From JAEUIT01 sp044220875 (GTDB lineage: Bacteria > Planctomycetota > Phycisphaerae > Phycisphaerales > SM1A02): a stretch of 64,000 bases of DNA. Positions 8,078 to 16,478 of this stretch are shown piece by piece. The translations under genes and the position numbers were made by a program. The stretch is taken from NCBI GenBank assembly GCA_044220875.1, contig JBGAQH010000007.1, positions 62,001 through 126,000 of the forward strand, given 5' to 3'. How positions within the stretch are numbered: position 1 is the stretch's first letter; the number at the start of each line of letters is the position of its first letter. The notes beneath the pieces were generated by a model that saw nothing but the letters and a program-made list of their open reading frames with translations, ran no database searches and had not been told where the DNA came from.

Positions 8078-9037
8078 CTAGCGACGCTGCGCCAATTTTG
8101 TCGCCCTGTCGCGTGGCTGCGACGCGACAGTCCGTGCGACGGAGTCGGAGTCCGTCATGCGTCGTAAAGCGTCCGGCCCGCCGGCTGCCTTCACTGCGCG
8201 TTCGACGGCCCACCGGTCTGTGGCGAAGCCCGATTGGTTCAGTGCGTTGGCCGCCGCGCGGTACGAACCGTGCGTGACGTATGCCTGCACGAGGGCGTCG
8301 GCGGTTGCCATGGAGTCGACGGCCTGCTTGACTCGTCGACGGAATCGACTCGCCTCGGCTCCGCTCCCGGTGCCCTCTGCGTCAGTCGCATGGTCGAGGG
8401 CCTCGACCAGCGAACGGAGGGACATCGACTCGATCGCGAGCGATGCTCCCGTCCATGCCATGAGGTCCTCGAGTGGCACGCAGACCGGCACACGACCCGG
8501 CCATGGCACGTCGCCGGGCGGACTCCGTTCGACGAGGAGGATCTGCCGGCCGCTCCGGCCCGCACGTTGCGCGACCAGAGGTCCGTCGGGCGCCGTCAGT
8601 CCGAGCGCGAGCGCCACCTGTCGCATTCCGGTGCCCCACGCCAGCGAGCCGAGGGTCCAGTACCGACCGGGGAGGGCCTCGCGGAAGGGCGGAAGCAAGC
8701 CAAGTGCATCCGCGACCAGTTTCGCGAACGCCGCCCGGTCAAACCGCATCCGGGTCAGGGCGAGGTCGTCGACTTCGAACCACCCGGCCTCCGGGCAAAT
8801 GATCCATGATCGCGAGCTTGCCTCGACGTCTGCCTTGACCTGCGTGCGACGGTGGAGGAGATGAGATCCGCCGCACGAAGAGCATGGGATCGTTTCGGCA
8901 GGGCCCGTGTCGGTCACGATGCCGCGCTCCTGAAGCCACGCCAAGAATGCAGGCTCCCACTCGTCCAGCTCCTCGGTGCCGAACCGGAGGGCAGGGTCCG
9001 CCAGCGCGCACAGGATTGGGTCGATAGGGTCACGCAT
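8078..9037 (-). CDS. Unrecognised protein with N-terminal CxxC zinc motif, last gene of XRE/ImmA operon
   Basis: A 319-residue soluble protein. Near residue 52 it has CSSCGG, and a second possible ligand in WIICPEAGW near residue 80, suggesting a small zinc finger. The middle (about 110-215) is rich in hydrophobic strands (YWTLGSLAWGTGMRQVALAL). The last 100 residues are helical (VKQAVDSMATADALVQAYV ... SYRAAANALNQSG) and resemble a helix-turn-helix, which would fit DNA or RNA binding. Its start overlaps the end of the upstream gene by 8 bases (ATGCGTGA), so the two are translated together. I do not recognise the family. It always needs reading with the XRE and ImmA genes upstream, with which it forms a four-gene unit. 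Confidence 0.7.
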   Translation of the reverse strand: MRDPIDPILCALADPALRFGTEELDEWEPAFLAWLQERGIVTDTGPAETIPCSSCGGSHLLHRRTQVKADVEASSRSWIICPEAGWFEVDDLALTRMRFDRAAFAKLVADALGLLPPFREALPGRYWTLGSLAWGTGMRQVALALGLTAPDGPLVAQRAGRSGRQILLVERSPPGDVPWPGRVPVCVPLEDLMAWTGASLAIESMSLRSLVEALDHATDAEGTGSGAEASRFRRRVKQAVDSMATADALVQAYVTHGSYRAAANALNQSGFATDRWAVERAVKAAGGPDALRRMTDSDSVARTVASQPRDRATKLAQRR

Positions 9038-10211
9038 CGGTCACCCCCCACAGCCGGAGACATCGCTCGCCGATGATCCGCCGCTCGTCGCGGGCGCCCT
9101 TGAGGTCGCACGAATTGGGCCCGCCGACGCCGAAGGTGAACGTCTTCGGGGTCTTGCCTGCCTCGGGAAGAAACGTGAGCCTGAACCTGGCCCCGTGGAG
9201 CCGCAGCGAACGGAGCGGAGTCTCGACGGGATTCAGGCGCTTGCGGAGCGTTTCGTCGAGGCTCTCGCCTGCCGGGACATTGAGGATGATGTCCTCATCG
9301 CCGTTCGTGCCGAGGGGACGCAGCCGCACCGAAGTAATCTCGACGGTCGCGACGCGGTCGTCGGTCGCGGTGCGGAGGTTGCGCTCAGGCCAGAGCAGGT
9401 GGTCGAGCCGATAGGTTCGGCGCTTCCGCTCGAACCGGACGGCCTTCATCTCAAGGACGGTCTCGCAGAAGATCCGCTGAAGCGCCTCGTAGACCGGCTG
9501 GCCTCCCTGGGCGTACATCGAGAGTGTGCCGTCGGCCGGACAGTGCACGAACACGACCTCGAAGGTTCGCCACTCCTCGCCGCGGCGCTCCTTGCCGTCG
9601 GGTCCGAAGACCAGTGGGGCATCGGGGTAGTCGGCGAGCCGGACGAAGAAGTATTGCGCCCCCCCGGCGCGCTCGTGGGCGTGCACGCAGAAGTGCCTGC
9701 CGCGGAGTTCCTTGTTCTGAAAGAACGCCGCGACCCGCATGGCGAGCGCGTCCCGAAGCTCGGGCGTCGCGTCGATCGGCTTCTTGGGAAGGCTGTTGGT
9801 GGTAACCCAGTACCGGCCCGTCGACTTCATGTCGGCGTCGGCGACAAGGCGGGCCAGCTGGAAGGCCTGCGGGGCATTGACGAGCGTCCACATCGCTCGC
9901 TCGGCCCGGCCGGTCATCGCCTCGAACTCGCCAGCCCGCTCGGGCAACTGGCGCTGGATCTCTTCCGCGAGCGATCGAGTGCCGAAGCCCGTCTCGTCGG
10001 AGAGGTCGTGGATGTCGTGGAGCGCGACCTGGATCGCCTTGCCTCGGCCCTCGGGGAGCTGCGCGATGGCCTCGATGACGGGGTCGACGTCATGCTCGCC
10101 GAGCGAGTCCCAGTCGATGCCTTCGAGTCCGCCGTGGCTGTCGAAGAACAGCTTGAGGAGGGTGTTGGGGATTTGCTTGAGGAGCCGTCGGGGGTCGTAC
10201 TGGATCGTCAT
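9030..10211 (-). CDS. Unrecognised 393-residue protein of XRE/ImmA operon
   Basis: The protein has an acidic helical N-terminus (residues 1-90: RRLLKQIPNTLLKLFFDSHG), a central alpha/beta region with HFCVHAHERAGGAQYFFV and EWRTFEVVFVHC, and a C-terminal strand-rich region (VEITSVRLRPLG, RLHGARFRLTFLP). There is no signal peptide, membrane segment or clear nucleotide-binding loop. The conserved-looking His/Cys/Asp residues in the middle could hide an unrecognised enzyme or sensor, but nothing proves it. It follows the ImmA gene after 86 bp and overlaps the next gene by 8 bp. The function is unknown; the genetic linkage to an XRE/ImmA pair suggests an effector controlled by stress-triggered loss of repression. 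Confidence 0.7.
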   Translation of the reverse strand: MTIQYDPRRLLKQIPNTLLKLFFDSHGGLEGIDWDSLGEHDVDPVIEAIAQLPEGRGKAIQVALHDIHDLSDETGFGTRSLAEEIQRQLPERAGEFEAMTGRAERAMWTLVNAPQAFQLARLVADADMKSTGRYWVTTNSLPKKPIDATPELRDALAMRVAAFFQNKELRGRHFCVHAHERAGGAQYFFVRLADYPDAPLVFGPDGKERRGEEWRTFEVVFVHCPADGTLSMYAQGGQPVYEALQRIFCETVLEMKAVRFERKRRTYRLDHLLWPERNLRTATDDRVATVEITSVRLRPLGTNGDEDIILNVPAGESLDETLRKRLNPVETPLRSLRLHGARFRLTFLPEAGKTPKTFTFGVGGPNSCDLKGARDERRIIGERCLRLWGVTDA

Positions 10212-10297
10212 GGCTGATTCACTCGCTTTCTGGCGGCGTGCCCCGCCTGTCTATGCGCAGTGAATGGTAAACGTCCTGAGAACACATCCGCGTCCCG

Positions 10298-11011
10298 TCA
10301 GGTTGTGAACAGGTTCTGCTCCCTCTCCCGGACAAGCAGCCTGACGGCCGCCAACCGATGCCGGAGGGCTTCGGCTGAGACCTCGAGCCGGTCGGCCAGC
10401 GGGCGGCAGAGCCGGTCGATGGCCACCGCCTCGTCGCGCCGACGGTCGCCGGTGCGAGCGGGGGCTACGAGATCCTGGATCACGAGGGGCTCGTCGCTCC
10501 CTCGCCACGCGACAAAGGCGCCTCTGAGGATTCGGCGGGGCATGAGCAGCATTGCAGCGAACTTGTTCGCCTGGACTTCCTCCGCCGCGGTGGCCCCGGC
10601 CCGGCAGATCACCGCGGGCGGTGGGTACGCCTCGTCAAGCGTCCGCTGCGAGGGGTCGGGCCGCAGGTGCTGCCGGTGGAGACGCCAGTGGCCGACCTCA
10701 TGCGCGAGCGTGAACCGGAACCGCCCGAGCATGGCGCGGTTCAACGCGGGATCAAGCGAGCGGTCGATGCGGATCGTGCGATCCTCAAACCAGATCGCAC
10801 CGAGCACGTCCCGGTGCCCGAGCATCGCTCCGAGATCGCCCATCTCGACGGTGAGGCCAAGGTGGATCTCCGCGAGGTCCTCGATCGGGACTGGCGCGGC
10901 GACCTCGACTCCCTTCGACTTCTCCCATTCCGCGAGAAGAAGATCGGCCTCAGCCGCGATTGCCTCGTCGGCCAGGAATGGCACTCGATCCTTCCCGCGC
11001 GGGGCTCTCAC
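10298..11011 (-). CDS. ImmA/IrrE-family metallo-endopeptidase
   Basis: A 237-residue protein. The zinc-protease motif is FTLAHEVGHWRLH (HEVGH near residue 128) with the third ligand in EEVQANKFAAMLLMP near residue 165, the signature of ImmA/IrrE proteins. In ICEBs1 and Deinococcus the family cleaves an XRE repressor to switch on mobile-element or stress genes. The start codon is GTG overlapping the XRE stop as GTGA, so repressor and protease are made together. The C-terminal helical part (LADRLEVSAEALRHRL) is typical. Cleavage of the neighbouring XRE protein is an inference from family and context. Confidence 0.93.
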   Translation of the reverse strand: MRAPRGKDRVPFLADEAIAAEADLLLAEWEKSKGVEVAAPVPIEDLAEIHLGLTVEMGDLGAMLGHRDVLGAIWFEDRTIRIDRSLDPALNRAMLGRFRFTLAHEVGHWRLHRQHLRPDPSQRTLDEAYPPPAVICRAGATAAEEVQANKFAAMLLMPRRILRGAFVAWRGSDEPLVIQDLVAPARTGDRRRDEAVAIDRLCRPLADRLEVSAEALRHRLAAVRLLVREREQNLFTT

Positions 11012-11379
11012 GATCCGCGTCCCTTCGCGCGCTTCAGCCGCTCCGCCTCCTCGACGAGCCGTTTGAGGTCTGCGGCGGTGAGTCCGCCAGCGGCCCTGAG
11101 CAGAGCAGGCATCGACGCGGGCTTCCGCTTGATGATGTCGGACAGGTCCTGTGGGACGCGTCCCGCGAGTGTGATCAGTCCGTCGGGGTCCTGCTCGAGG
11201 ACCTCCGCCATCTTCCGCAGTCGCTCAAGCGTCGGCGGGCTCTCCACCTTCCCCTGCTCGACGAGGGAAATGTAGGTCGGGCTCAGATCCAGCATCTCAG
11301 CGAACTTCCTGAGGCTGTAGCCTTTGGCGACCCTCATCTCGCGGAGGGCCGCCCCGAAGGGTTGTTTGGATTGGCCCAT
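11008..11379 (-). CDS. XRE-family HTH repressor
   Basis: A 123-residue protein from the ATG at 11379, preceded by GAGG at a good distance; an in-frame ATG at 11412 is the alternative. Residues about 10-65 are a standard XRE helix-turn-helix: LREMRVAKGYSLRKFAEML followed by SPTYISLVEQGK. The C-terminus (VPQDLSDIIKRKPASMPALLR ... LKRLVEEAERLK) is helical, often the part recognised by ImmA partners. It is the first gene of a four-gene operon and stands back to back with the McrB-like gene, so the 215 bp between them (11380-11594) should hold promoters and its operator. Confidence 0.9.
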   Translation of the reverse strand: MGQSKQPFGAALREMRVAKGYSLRKFAEMLDLSPTYISLVEQGKVESPPTLERLRKMAEVLEQDPDGLITLAGRVPQDLSDIIKRKPASMPALLRAAGGLTAADLKRLVEEAERLKRAKGRGS

Positions 11380-11594
11380 TAGGTCCTCGGGTCGGTCGGC
11401 AACGTCGAGCATTCACTGTACCATTGACATACTTGCGAGGCCAACGGGAATTCGCTCCGGCTCTCGAACGGGGGCGTGACGATGGGGCCCTGGTTGAATC
11501 GATCTGGCCGGCACTGCGAGCCCGAGGCGAGTTCCTCGGAGCTGGTCGCTTCTGGACCGTGACTACGGCTGACGAGTACAAAGGAGAGTAGCGC

Positions 11595-13337
11595 ATGCCG
11601 GGCGAAGCAAAGGATGCCGTGCGACGAGAAGTCGTCTCTGCGCTGAACACTGTTGCCCGGCGCCATGGGCTTGAAGTCGCCGAGAGTGGCAAGACGGCCC
11701 GGATGCGCGAGCTCGACGCTGCCGCGGGCTATTGGGCGGAGCCCACCACGGTGACTGCCAAGCCGCCTCGGTGGATCATCCAGTTGGCTGCTCATAGAGG
11801 TGACTGGATCGCCAGTGTGCCGAACTTGCCCGGGTCACGGCGCACCGCCTACTTCAACACTGCGAATCGGTACGTCGGCGTCGGCTGCTTTCGCATAGCC
11901 CTCGCGGTGAAGTGGGACGACGTTCCAAGCTTCGCGTTTCCGTCCGATTGGGATTGGCTTCTATGGTTCGCGTTTAGTCCCGCACTGCGGAACGGTAGCA
12001 GTGGTCAGTTGTTGGATGACTTCGATCCATCGACCGGCATTCTCACCTATATGGGGCAACGCCAGCCGTATGTAGCAGCGGGGCTCGTCTGCCTTTCCCC
12101 GCCCACCGAGGAGTTTGCAATTGCTGGTCGCACCCTCACATACGGGCAGGCCACCGAGGCAATTCAGGGCCTCATTCATGTGGCTCCTCAAGTGTCGGTC
12201 GGTGGCGCTGCTCCGGCCGTGATGCCCATGGCTTCGATCGATGTCTTCGATGCGACCAACACCGCCTCTCGGCTTCTCTTGACGGAGAAGCTGGACGCTG
12301 CGTTCCGCGACGCGAAGACTTCCACGGCGGACGCGGAGGGCGACGGACTCGGAGGCGGAGCTCGCATTCCCGAGTTTCCGGGGCTCATCGGGTTGCCGCC
12401 ATCTATCTCTCGGCAGATCGAGGCAGCGCTCAACTCGGGCAAGCGGCATCTGATGCTCTACGGCCCGCCCGGCACGGGCAAGACCACGCTCGCGCAACTT
12501 GTCGCTGGGTGCCTCGCAGATCAGTGGAAGTTGATCACCGCCTCCGCGGACTGGACTTCCCAAGACATCATCGGAGGCTACATGCCTCTGGAGGGAGGGA
12601 GGCTCAGGTTCTTGCCCGGAATTCTCCTTTCGAACTTCGACAGGCCGCTCATCATTGACGAGCTGAATCGCTGCGACATCGACAAGGTGATCGGGCCGCT
12701 GTTCACCGTGCTCAGTGGACACCCGACGACCCTTCCCTACCTAACCGAGCCCGGGAACCCGGAGTCGCCGAGATACACGATTCTGCCGGAATCCAAGCCG
12801 GATCGCTCGCCTCACGAGTTCGCGCCGTCGCGCGACTGGCGGCTGATCGCGACGATCAACACTGTTGACAAGTCGTCGCTGTACCAGATGTCGTACGCCC
12901 TCTCCCGTCGGTTCGCATGGATCTTCGTGGATGTGCCAGCTTCCACATCCGGCTTCCTACTGGAGTGGCTGAGGTCAAAGGGCATGATCCCGGCGGATGG
13001 TGACTTGCCCACCTCAATCCCACTCGGGCAAGTCTGGGCCGCAGTCAACGCGATTCGGCCGCTTGGCCCCGCTCCCGCGATCGATTCAGTCATGTACATG
13101 AGGTCGGCAGCAGGAGACGAGACCGTGGATCAGTTGGCGCCGATCACCGGTGCCGAAGACGCTCGCGTGGAGATGATCGTAGATGCTCTGGTTGTGTTCT
13201 TCCTTCCTCTCCTCGACGGCATTAGTCGGCAGGAAGGGGAGACGCTTGTGAGCGACGTTCGGGCCGCGCTTTCGCTCGCCCCTGAGCATGCGCTCGCGGA
13301 TCGTCTTCGGCGATCCGTGCTCGCGATTTGCATATGA
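11595..13337 (+). CDS. McrB-like AAA+ ATPase of a restriction-type system
   Basis: A 580-residue protein with a strong ribosome site (AAGGAGAG, 6 bases before ATG). The N-terminal ~220 residues are an unrecognised domain (RWIIQLAAHRGDWIA ... YVGVGCFRIALAV), a likely target-binding part. The AAA+ core has Walker A YGPPGTGKTTLA (about 289-298), Walker B PLIIDELNRCDIDK (about 351-362), and sensor ATINTVDKSSLYQMSYALSRRF (about 418-437), where McrB has MNTADR. This arrangement is that of the McrB/MoxR branch used by McrBC and LlaJI-type systems. It overlaps the next gene by four bases (ATGA), so the two products are made together. The N-domain differs from E. coli McrB, so modified-cytosine recognition cannot be assumed. 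Confidence 0.85.
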   Translation: MPGEAKDAVRREVVSALNTVARRHGLEVAESGKTARMRELDAAAGYWAEPTTVTAKPPRWIIQLAAHRGDWIASVPNLPGSRRTAYFNTANRYVGVGCFRIALAVKWDDVPSFAFPSDWDWLLWFAFSPALRNGSSGQLLDDFDPSTGILTYMGQRQPYVAAGLVCLSPPTEEFAIAGRTLTYGQATEAIQGLIHVAPQVSVGGAAPAVMPMASIDVFDATNTASRLLLTEKLDAAFRDAKTSTADAEGDGLGGGARIPEFPGLIGLPPSISRQIEAALNSGKRHLMLYGPPGTGKTTLAQLVAGCLADQWKLITASADWTSQDIIGGYMPLEGGRLRFLPGILLSNFDRPLIIDELNRCDIDKVIGPLFTVLSGHPTTLPYLTEPGNPESPRYTILPESKPDRSPHEFAPSRDWRLIATINTVDKSSLYQMSYALSRRFAWIFVDVPASTSGFLLEWLRSKGMIPADGDLPTSIPLGQVWAAVNAIRPLGPAPAIDSVMYMRSAAGDETVDQLAPITGAEDARVEMIVDALVVFFLPLLDGISRQEGETLVSDVRAALSLAPEHALADRLRRSVLAICI

Positions 13338-14584
13338 GCGACCTCTCGCCAATCATTGATGGGGCGATCATTCGCGTGCTTCTCCGGTACTTCAGAAGAG
13401 GCTCGCGAGTCGTCCTGCCACCTGGAGTCCGGACCGCGCGAGAGGACGCGGGACTGGTGATGATGCACTGGGCGATGTCGGCCGAGGTAGAACGGCTGGC
13501 GACGCGTCTTGCAATGAGTCCACACGAGGCCGATCTGGTGCTCGCTCAAGAGCGATCCGAATCTGATGGAATCGCGCGAGGACGAATCGACGCGCGCAGC
13601 ACGCTGTTAGTCCAGTTGCGGAGCGGTGATCATGGCCGCACAGTGTCCTTCGCGCCATCTAGGCATGCCGATCATGGCGCCAACCGATTGATCGTCTGGG
13701 TCTTGAAGCGAGCGTCACAGTTGCTCGATCAAATCGAGGGGTTGATGGAGGACGGTAGCCCTTATCTCGAGCGGTGTACTGCCATTCGCTCGTCGGTCGC
13801 GAGAGCATCGCGGTTCTCGCGGGTGTCCGAACTCTTTCGGACGCTCCGTCTCTCCGACCGGCCTTGTGCGGGTGACGTGCGGCATGCAGCTACGCATCGA
13901 AAAGGCACCTACCGGCTCGGCGCCGCAGCATACTTGCGGCTAACCGCGATCGAGCGGGGAGACGAGTCCGCAGTAGCTGCGACGCTCCACGATTCTGTCA
14001 TCGCGCCACTGGAGCCCTGGCGACGATTCGAGCTTCTCACCGCCTTGGCAGTGGCGGAGGAACTCTCGCGCGCCAGTACCGAGCCTCTGACACTGGAGAT
14101 CCTGGGTTCCGGCGGTGCTTTAAGGCCGCTCGCCCGCTGTCGACCATATGAGGTCTTCTGGCAAGCTCGCACCTCGTACTACACCGAACCTGGGCCGGAG
14201 CCGTCTGAACAAATCGCGGCGGGCATCTGTGAGGACTTCGGAATCTCTTGTGGAGCAGACCGACCGGATGTCGTGGTGGTCGACGCAGTGGCCAGGCGCG
14301 TAGTGGCGATCGCGGAGGCCAAGTTCATCGGCGGAACGGCGGGCTACGAGTCTGGCCCGTTTACGGACGCCGTGCTCCAACTTGTTAGGTATGCGCGAGG
14401 CTACGATCCGGGCGTTCTTGCACGGTCAGTGATCGCGATGTCGAGGCTCCCTGCGCAGGTCTGCGTCGGAAGTCCAAGTGGTCGGTCACCGTTCGCGATC
14501 GATCTCGCCGGGTTGCTCAGTGGCGAGCTGGCTAGATGGAATCCGTCGGTTCGTTCCCTCATCGACCTCCCCGATGCAACGTGA
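13334..14584 (+). CDS. McrC-like partner with PD-(D/E)xK nuclease motif
   Basis: A 416-residue protein whose ATG at 13334 overlaps the ATPase stop codon. A PD-(D/E)xK nuclease core is visible at about residues 308-330: DRPDVVVVD, then VVAIAEAKFIGG, giving the D and E-x-K catalytic residues. The preceding helical region (residues 150-280) and N-terminus do not match E. coli McrC at a glance, but operon position, size and nuclease motif fit the McrC role of cutting DNA under control of the AAA+ partner. No DUF2357 motif is obvious. A McrC-like nuclease is the best explanation; another PD-(D/E)xK effector is possible. Confidence 0.72.
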   Translation: MSDLSPIIDGAIIRVLLRYFRRGSRVVLPPGVRTAREDAGLVMMHWAMSAEVERLATRLAMSPHEADLVLAQERSESDGIARGRIDARSTLLVQLRSGDHGRTVSFAPSRHADHGANRLIVWVLKRASQLLDQIEGLMEDGSPYLERCTAIRSSVARASRFSRVSELFRTLRLSDRPCAGDVRHAATHRKGTYRLGAAAYLRLTAIERGDESAVAATLHDSVIAPLEPWRRFELLTALAVAEELSRASTEPLTLEILGSGGALRPLARCRPYEVFWQARTSYYTEPGPEPSEQIAAGICEDFGISCGADRPDVVVVDAVARRVVAIAEAKFIGGTAGYESGPFTDAVLQLVRYARGYDPGVLARSVIAMSRLPAQVCVGSPSGRSPFAIDLAGLLSGELARWNPSVRSLIDLPDAT

Positions 14585-14728
14585 TGCCATGTAGTGGAGG
14601 CGCAGCGTTGCCGACCCAGTGAGGCCGGAGCATCGCCGCGGCCAGGGGCACATCCTCACGAGTGGTATGCGGCACCCCCGCGAGATCGCCCCGGGCGTGC
14701 CGCCTCCGACCATGTCCGCAACGCCGTC

Positions 14729-15961
14729 TCAGCGTGCTATCGCTAAGTCTGAATCACGAGGCGCTGACTTCCGCGACGCAGAACCGCGCTTACCCGACTC
14801 GCCTGTGCCCAGACGAGCTGGCTCGGCTCCGTCCACCAACGAGCACGGCGCGGAGATCTGGTACGAGCCCTGAGCGGGCGTTGATGGCCGTGGCTCTCGC
14901 AGGAACCTCGACTGCCCGCCCTTCAGGAAGTTCGCGTCAAGCTCACAGCAAATCCACTTGCGGTTCAACCTGTCGCAGACCTCACCAGTGACGCACGATC
15001 CTGCAAACGGATCGAGCACCACATCGCCTTCATCCGTGAGCATTCTCACGAAGTACTCGGGGAGGAGCGAAGGGAATCGTGCCGGGTGGATCGGGAGCTC
15101 GTGCTCCCGGCAATATGCCTGATAGTGGCTATTCGATTCCGTGTTTGCGATGGCGAGTAGGTTTGGCGGAACCGAACCGCCGTTGTGGCGCTGGAACTTT
15201 GTAGAGATGTCGTGTCCCGACGGTCGCAGCGCGGCCTTGTATCCGTTCTTTAGAAGATGTTCCATCGCTGGCGAGTAGGGTGCGAGCACTCGGCGGTTGT
15301 CAGCCTTCGGCCACGGACTCGGCGACAGCCACCAGACGCAATTGACCGCGTCCTTCACGCGAATTCTTCGGATGTTCACCCACTCTGCAGGCGTTGGAAG
15401 TTTCGATGGACTCCACCAGTAGTGCTCCTGACAGAGATGGAATCCAAACTCTCTGCATAGGCTGATGAGCAACTCGAAGTGGTAGAGCGACCGCGTCGGG
15501 GTGCCGGGCTTCCACGCACCGCCGATGTCGATCACGAGGCTCCCTTGCTCCTTGAGCACGCGGTGGAATCCCGCCGCGAATGGCCTGAACCAGTCGACGT
15601 ACTGGTCTGCGTCCTCGTTGCCGTATGACTTCTTCCGCACCAGTCCGAAGGGCGGTGATGTGACGATCAGGTCTACCGAGCGCGGAGCGAGCGTCTTCAG
15701 GAGCAGACCACGCGAGTCGCCGTGGTAGATCGTGCCGCGACGAACTCGCGCAAAGACCTTCGGCTCGTCAACCTCGCAGGCTCCGGGCGCCCGCGTCGCA
15801 GCGTGTTCCGCCAGGTGGCGCCGGTGGAGGGACCGAACATACTCGCTGATGGTCGGAAACCCTGCCTCCTCGGCGGCCTTCTGCATCGCGGCGTGTTCGG
15901 GTTCTGTCAGGCGGACGTTCGCGGTCGCTGACCGGGGAGTGGCTGCTCTGGGCCTAGGCAT
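14729..15961 (-). CDS. Type II-like DNA methyltransferase with ribbon-helix-helix N-terminus
   Basis: A 410-residue protein. Residues about 12-50 look like a MobC/ribbon-helix-helix unit: ANVRLTEPEHAAMQKAAEE followed by SEYVRSLHRRHL. The rest is a beta-class amino-methyltransferase (N4-cytosine or N6-adenine): motif IV VTSPPFG near residue 100 comes before the AdoMet-binding motif I VVLDPFAGSCVTGE near 315; the WWSPSKLP and NCVWWLSPSPWPK blocks are typical of N4-cytosine enzymes. It is convergent with the McrB/C-like genes, so it could protect host DNA from them. A perfect dyad lies about 50 bp upstream of the start and could be the RHH target. The substrate sequence cannot be read from the protein. 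Confidence 0.87.
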   Translation of the reverse strand: MPRPRAATPRSATANVRLTEPEHAAMQKAAEEAGFPTISEYVRSLHRRHLAEHAATRAPGACEVDEPKVFARVRRGTIYHGDSRGLLLKTLAPRSVDLIVTSPPFGLVRKKSYGNEDADQYVDWFRPFAAGFHRVLKEQGSLVIDIGGAWKPGTPTRSLYHFELLISLCREFGFHLCQEHYWWSPSKLPTPAEWVNIRRIRVKDAVNCVWWLSPSPWPKADNRRVLAPYSPAMEHLLKNGYKAALRPSGHDISTKFQRHNGGSVPPNLLAIANTESNSHYQAYCREHELPIHPARFPSLLPEYFVRMLTDEGDVVLDPFAGSCVTGEVCDRLNRKWICCELDANFLKGGQSRFLREPRPSTPAQGSYQISAPCSLVDGAEPARLGTGESGKRGSASRKSAPRDSDLAIAR

Positions 15962-16004
15962 GAAGGGGTCCGTAGAAGATGGCGGAAGATATCGGGCATG
16001 GTAA

Positions 16005-16478
16005 CTAGTGGGTTCTTGTGTGACAAGAACGCTCCGACGGAATATCGCGTCGAAGCCGCGCCCACTTGAGTCGCTGCCCCGCCCAGCGTCTCTCTTGCAC
16101 CACCTGTCGTAGGTCGCGCTCGCTCAACTGGCCGCGGCCGCATGGCAGGCCGGGGAGCAGGAGGATCTCCTCCTGAATGTCTGGCGCGAGGTGCAGCAGG
16201 TTCATGATCTGTGTCATCCGTGGCTGGGTCACGCGAGCGAGCTTGGCGAGCTCCGACTGGTTCGCGACGACGCCTTCCCGAAGCAACTCATCGAATCGGA
16301 TCGCCAACGCCATCAGCCGAGCAACGCGCGGGACGCGGCCGTCGTTGGCGTCCGCGACGACTCTTGAACTGCCGGATGGCTCGGGCGGGTATGAGCCCGG
16401 GCCGGCGGCCGTGGCCACGACGGCCCGCTTGCGGCGGTCCCTCGTCGTGAACCGGATCGATCGGGTGACGGTCGTCAT
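16005..16478 (-). CDS. HTH protein of the serine recombinase module
   Basis: A 157-residue protein. Residues about 50-110 hold a ParB-like helix-turn-helix: VARLMALAIRFDELLREG, NQSELAKLARVTQPRMTQI and MNLLHLAPDIQEEIL, then SERDLRQVVQERRWAGQR. The N-terminus is basic and probably disordered. This gene type is regularly found just after the large serine recombinase in proteobacterial and planctomycete elements, and here it overlaps the recombinase by the four bases ATGA. It may be a recombination directionality factor or a regulator of the module (inference). The last codons overlap the dyad at 16012-16030. Confidence 0.75.
   Translation of the reverse strand: MTTVTRSIRFTTRDRRKRAVVATAAGPGSYPPEPSGSSRVVADANDGRVPRVARLMALAIRFDELLREGVVANQSELAKLARVTQPRMTQIMNLLHLAPDIQEEILLLPGLPCGRGQLSERDLRQVVQERRWAGQRLKWARLRRDIPSERSCHTRTH
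16012..16030. promoter_or_regulatory. Perfect dyad upstream of the RHH-methyltransferase gene
   Basis: GTTCTTGT and ACAAGAAC are separated by GTG, a perfect 8-bp dyad. It lies at the 3' end of the HTH gene and about 50 bp upstream of the methyltransferase start. There is no T-run, so it is more likely an operator than a terminator. Autoregulation by the N-terminal RHH unit of the methyltransferase is a reasonable inference. Confidence 0.5.
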
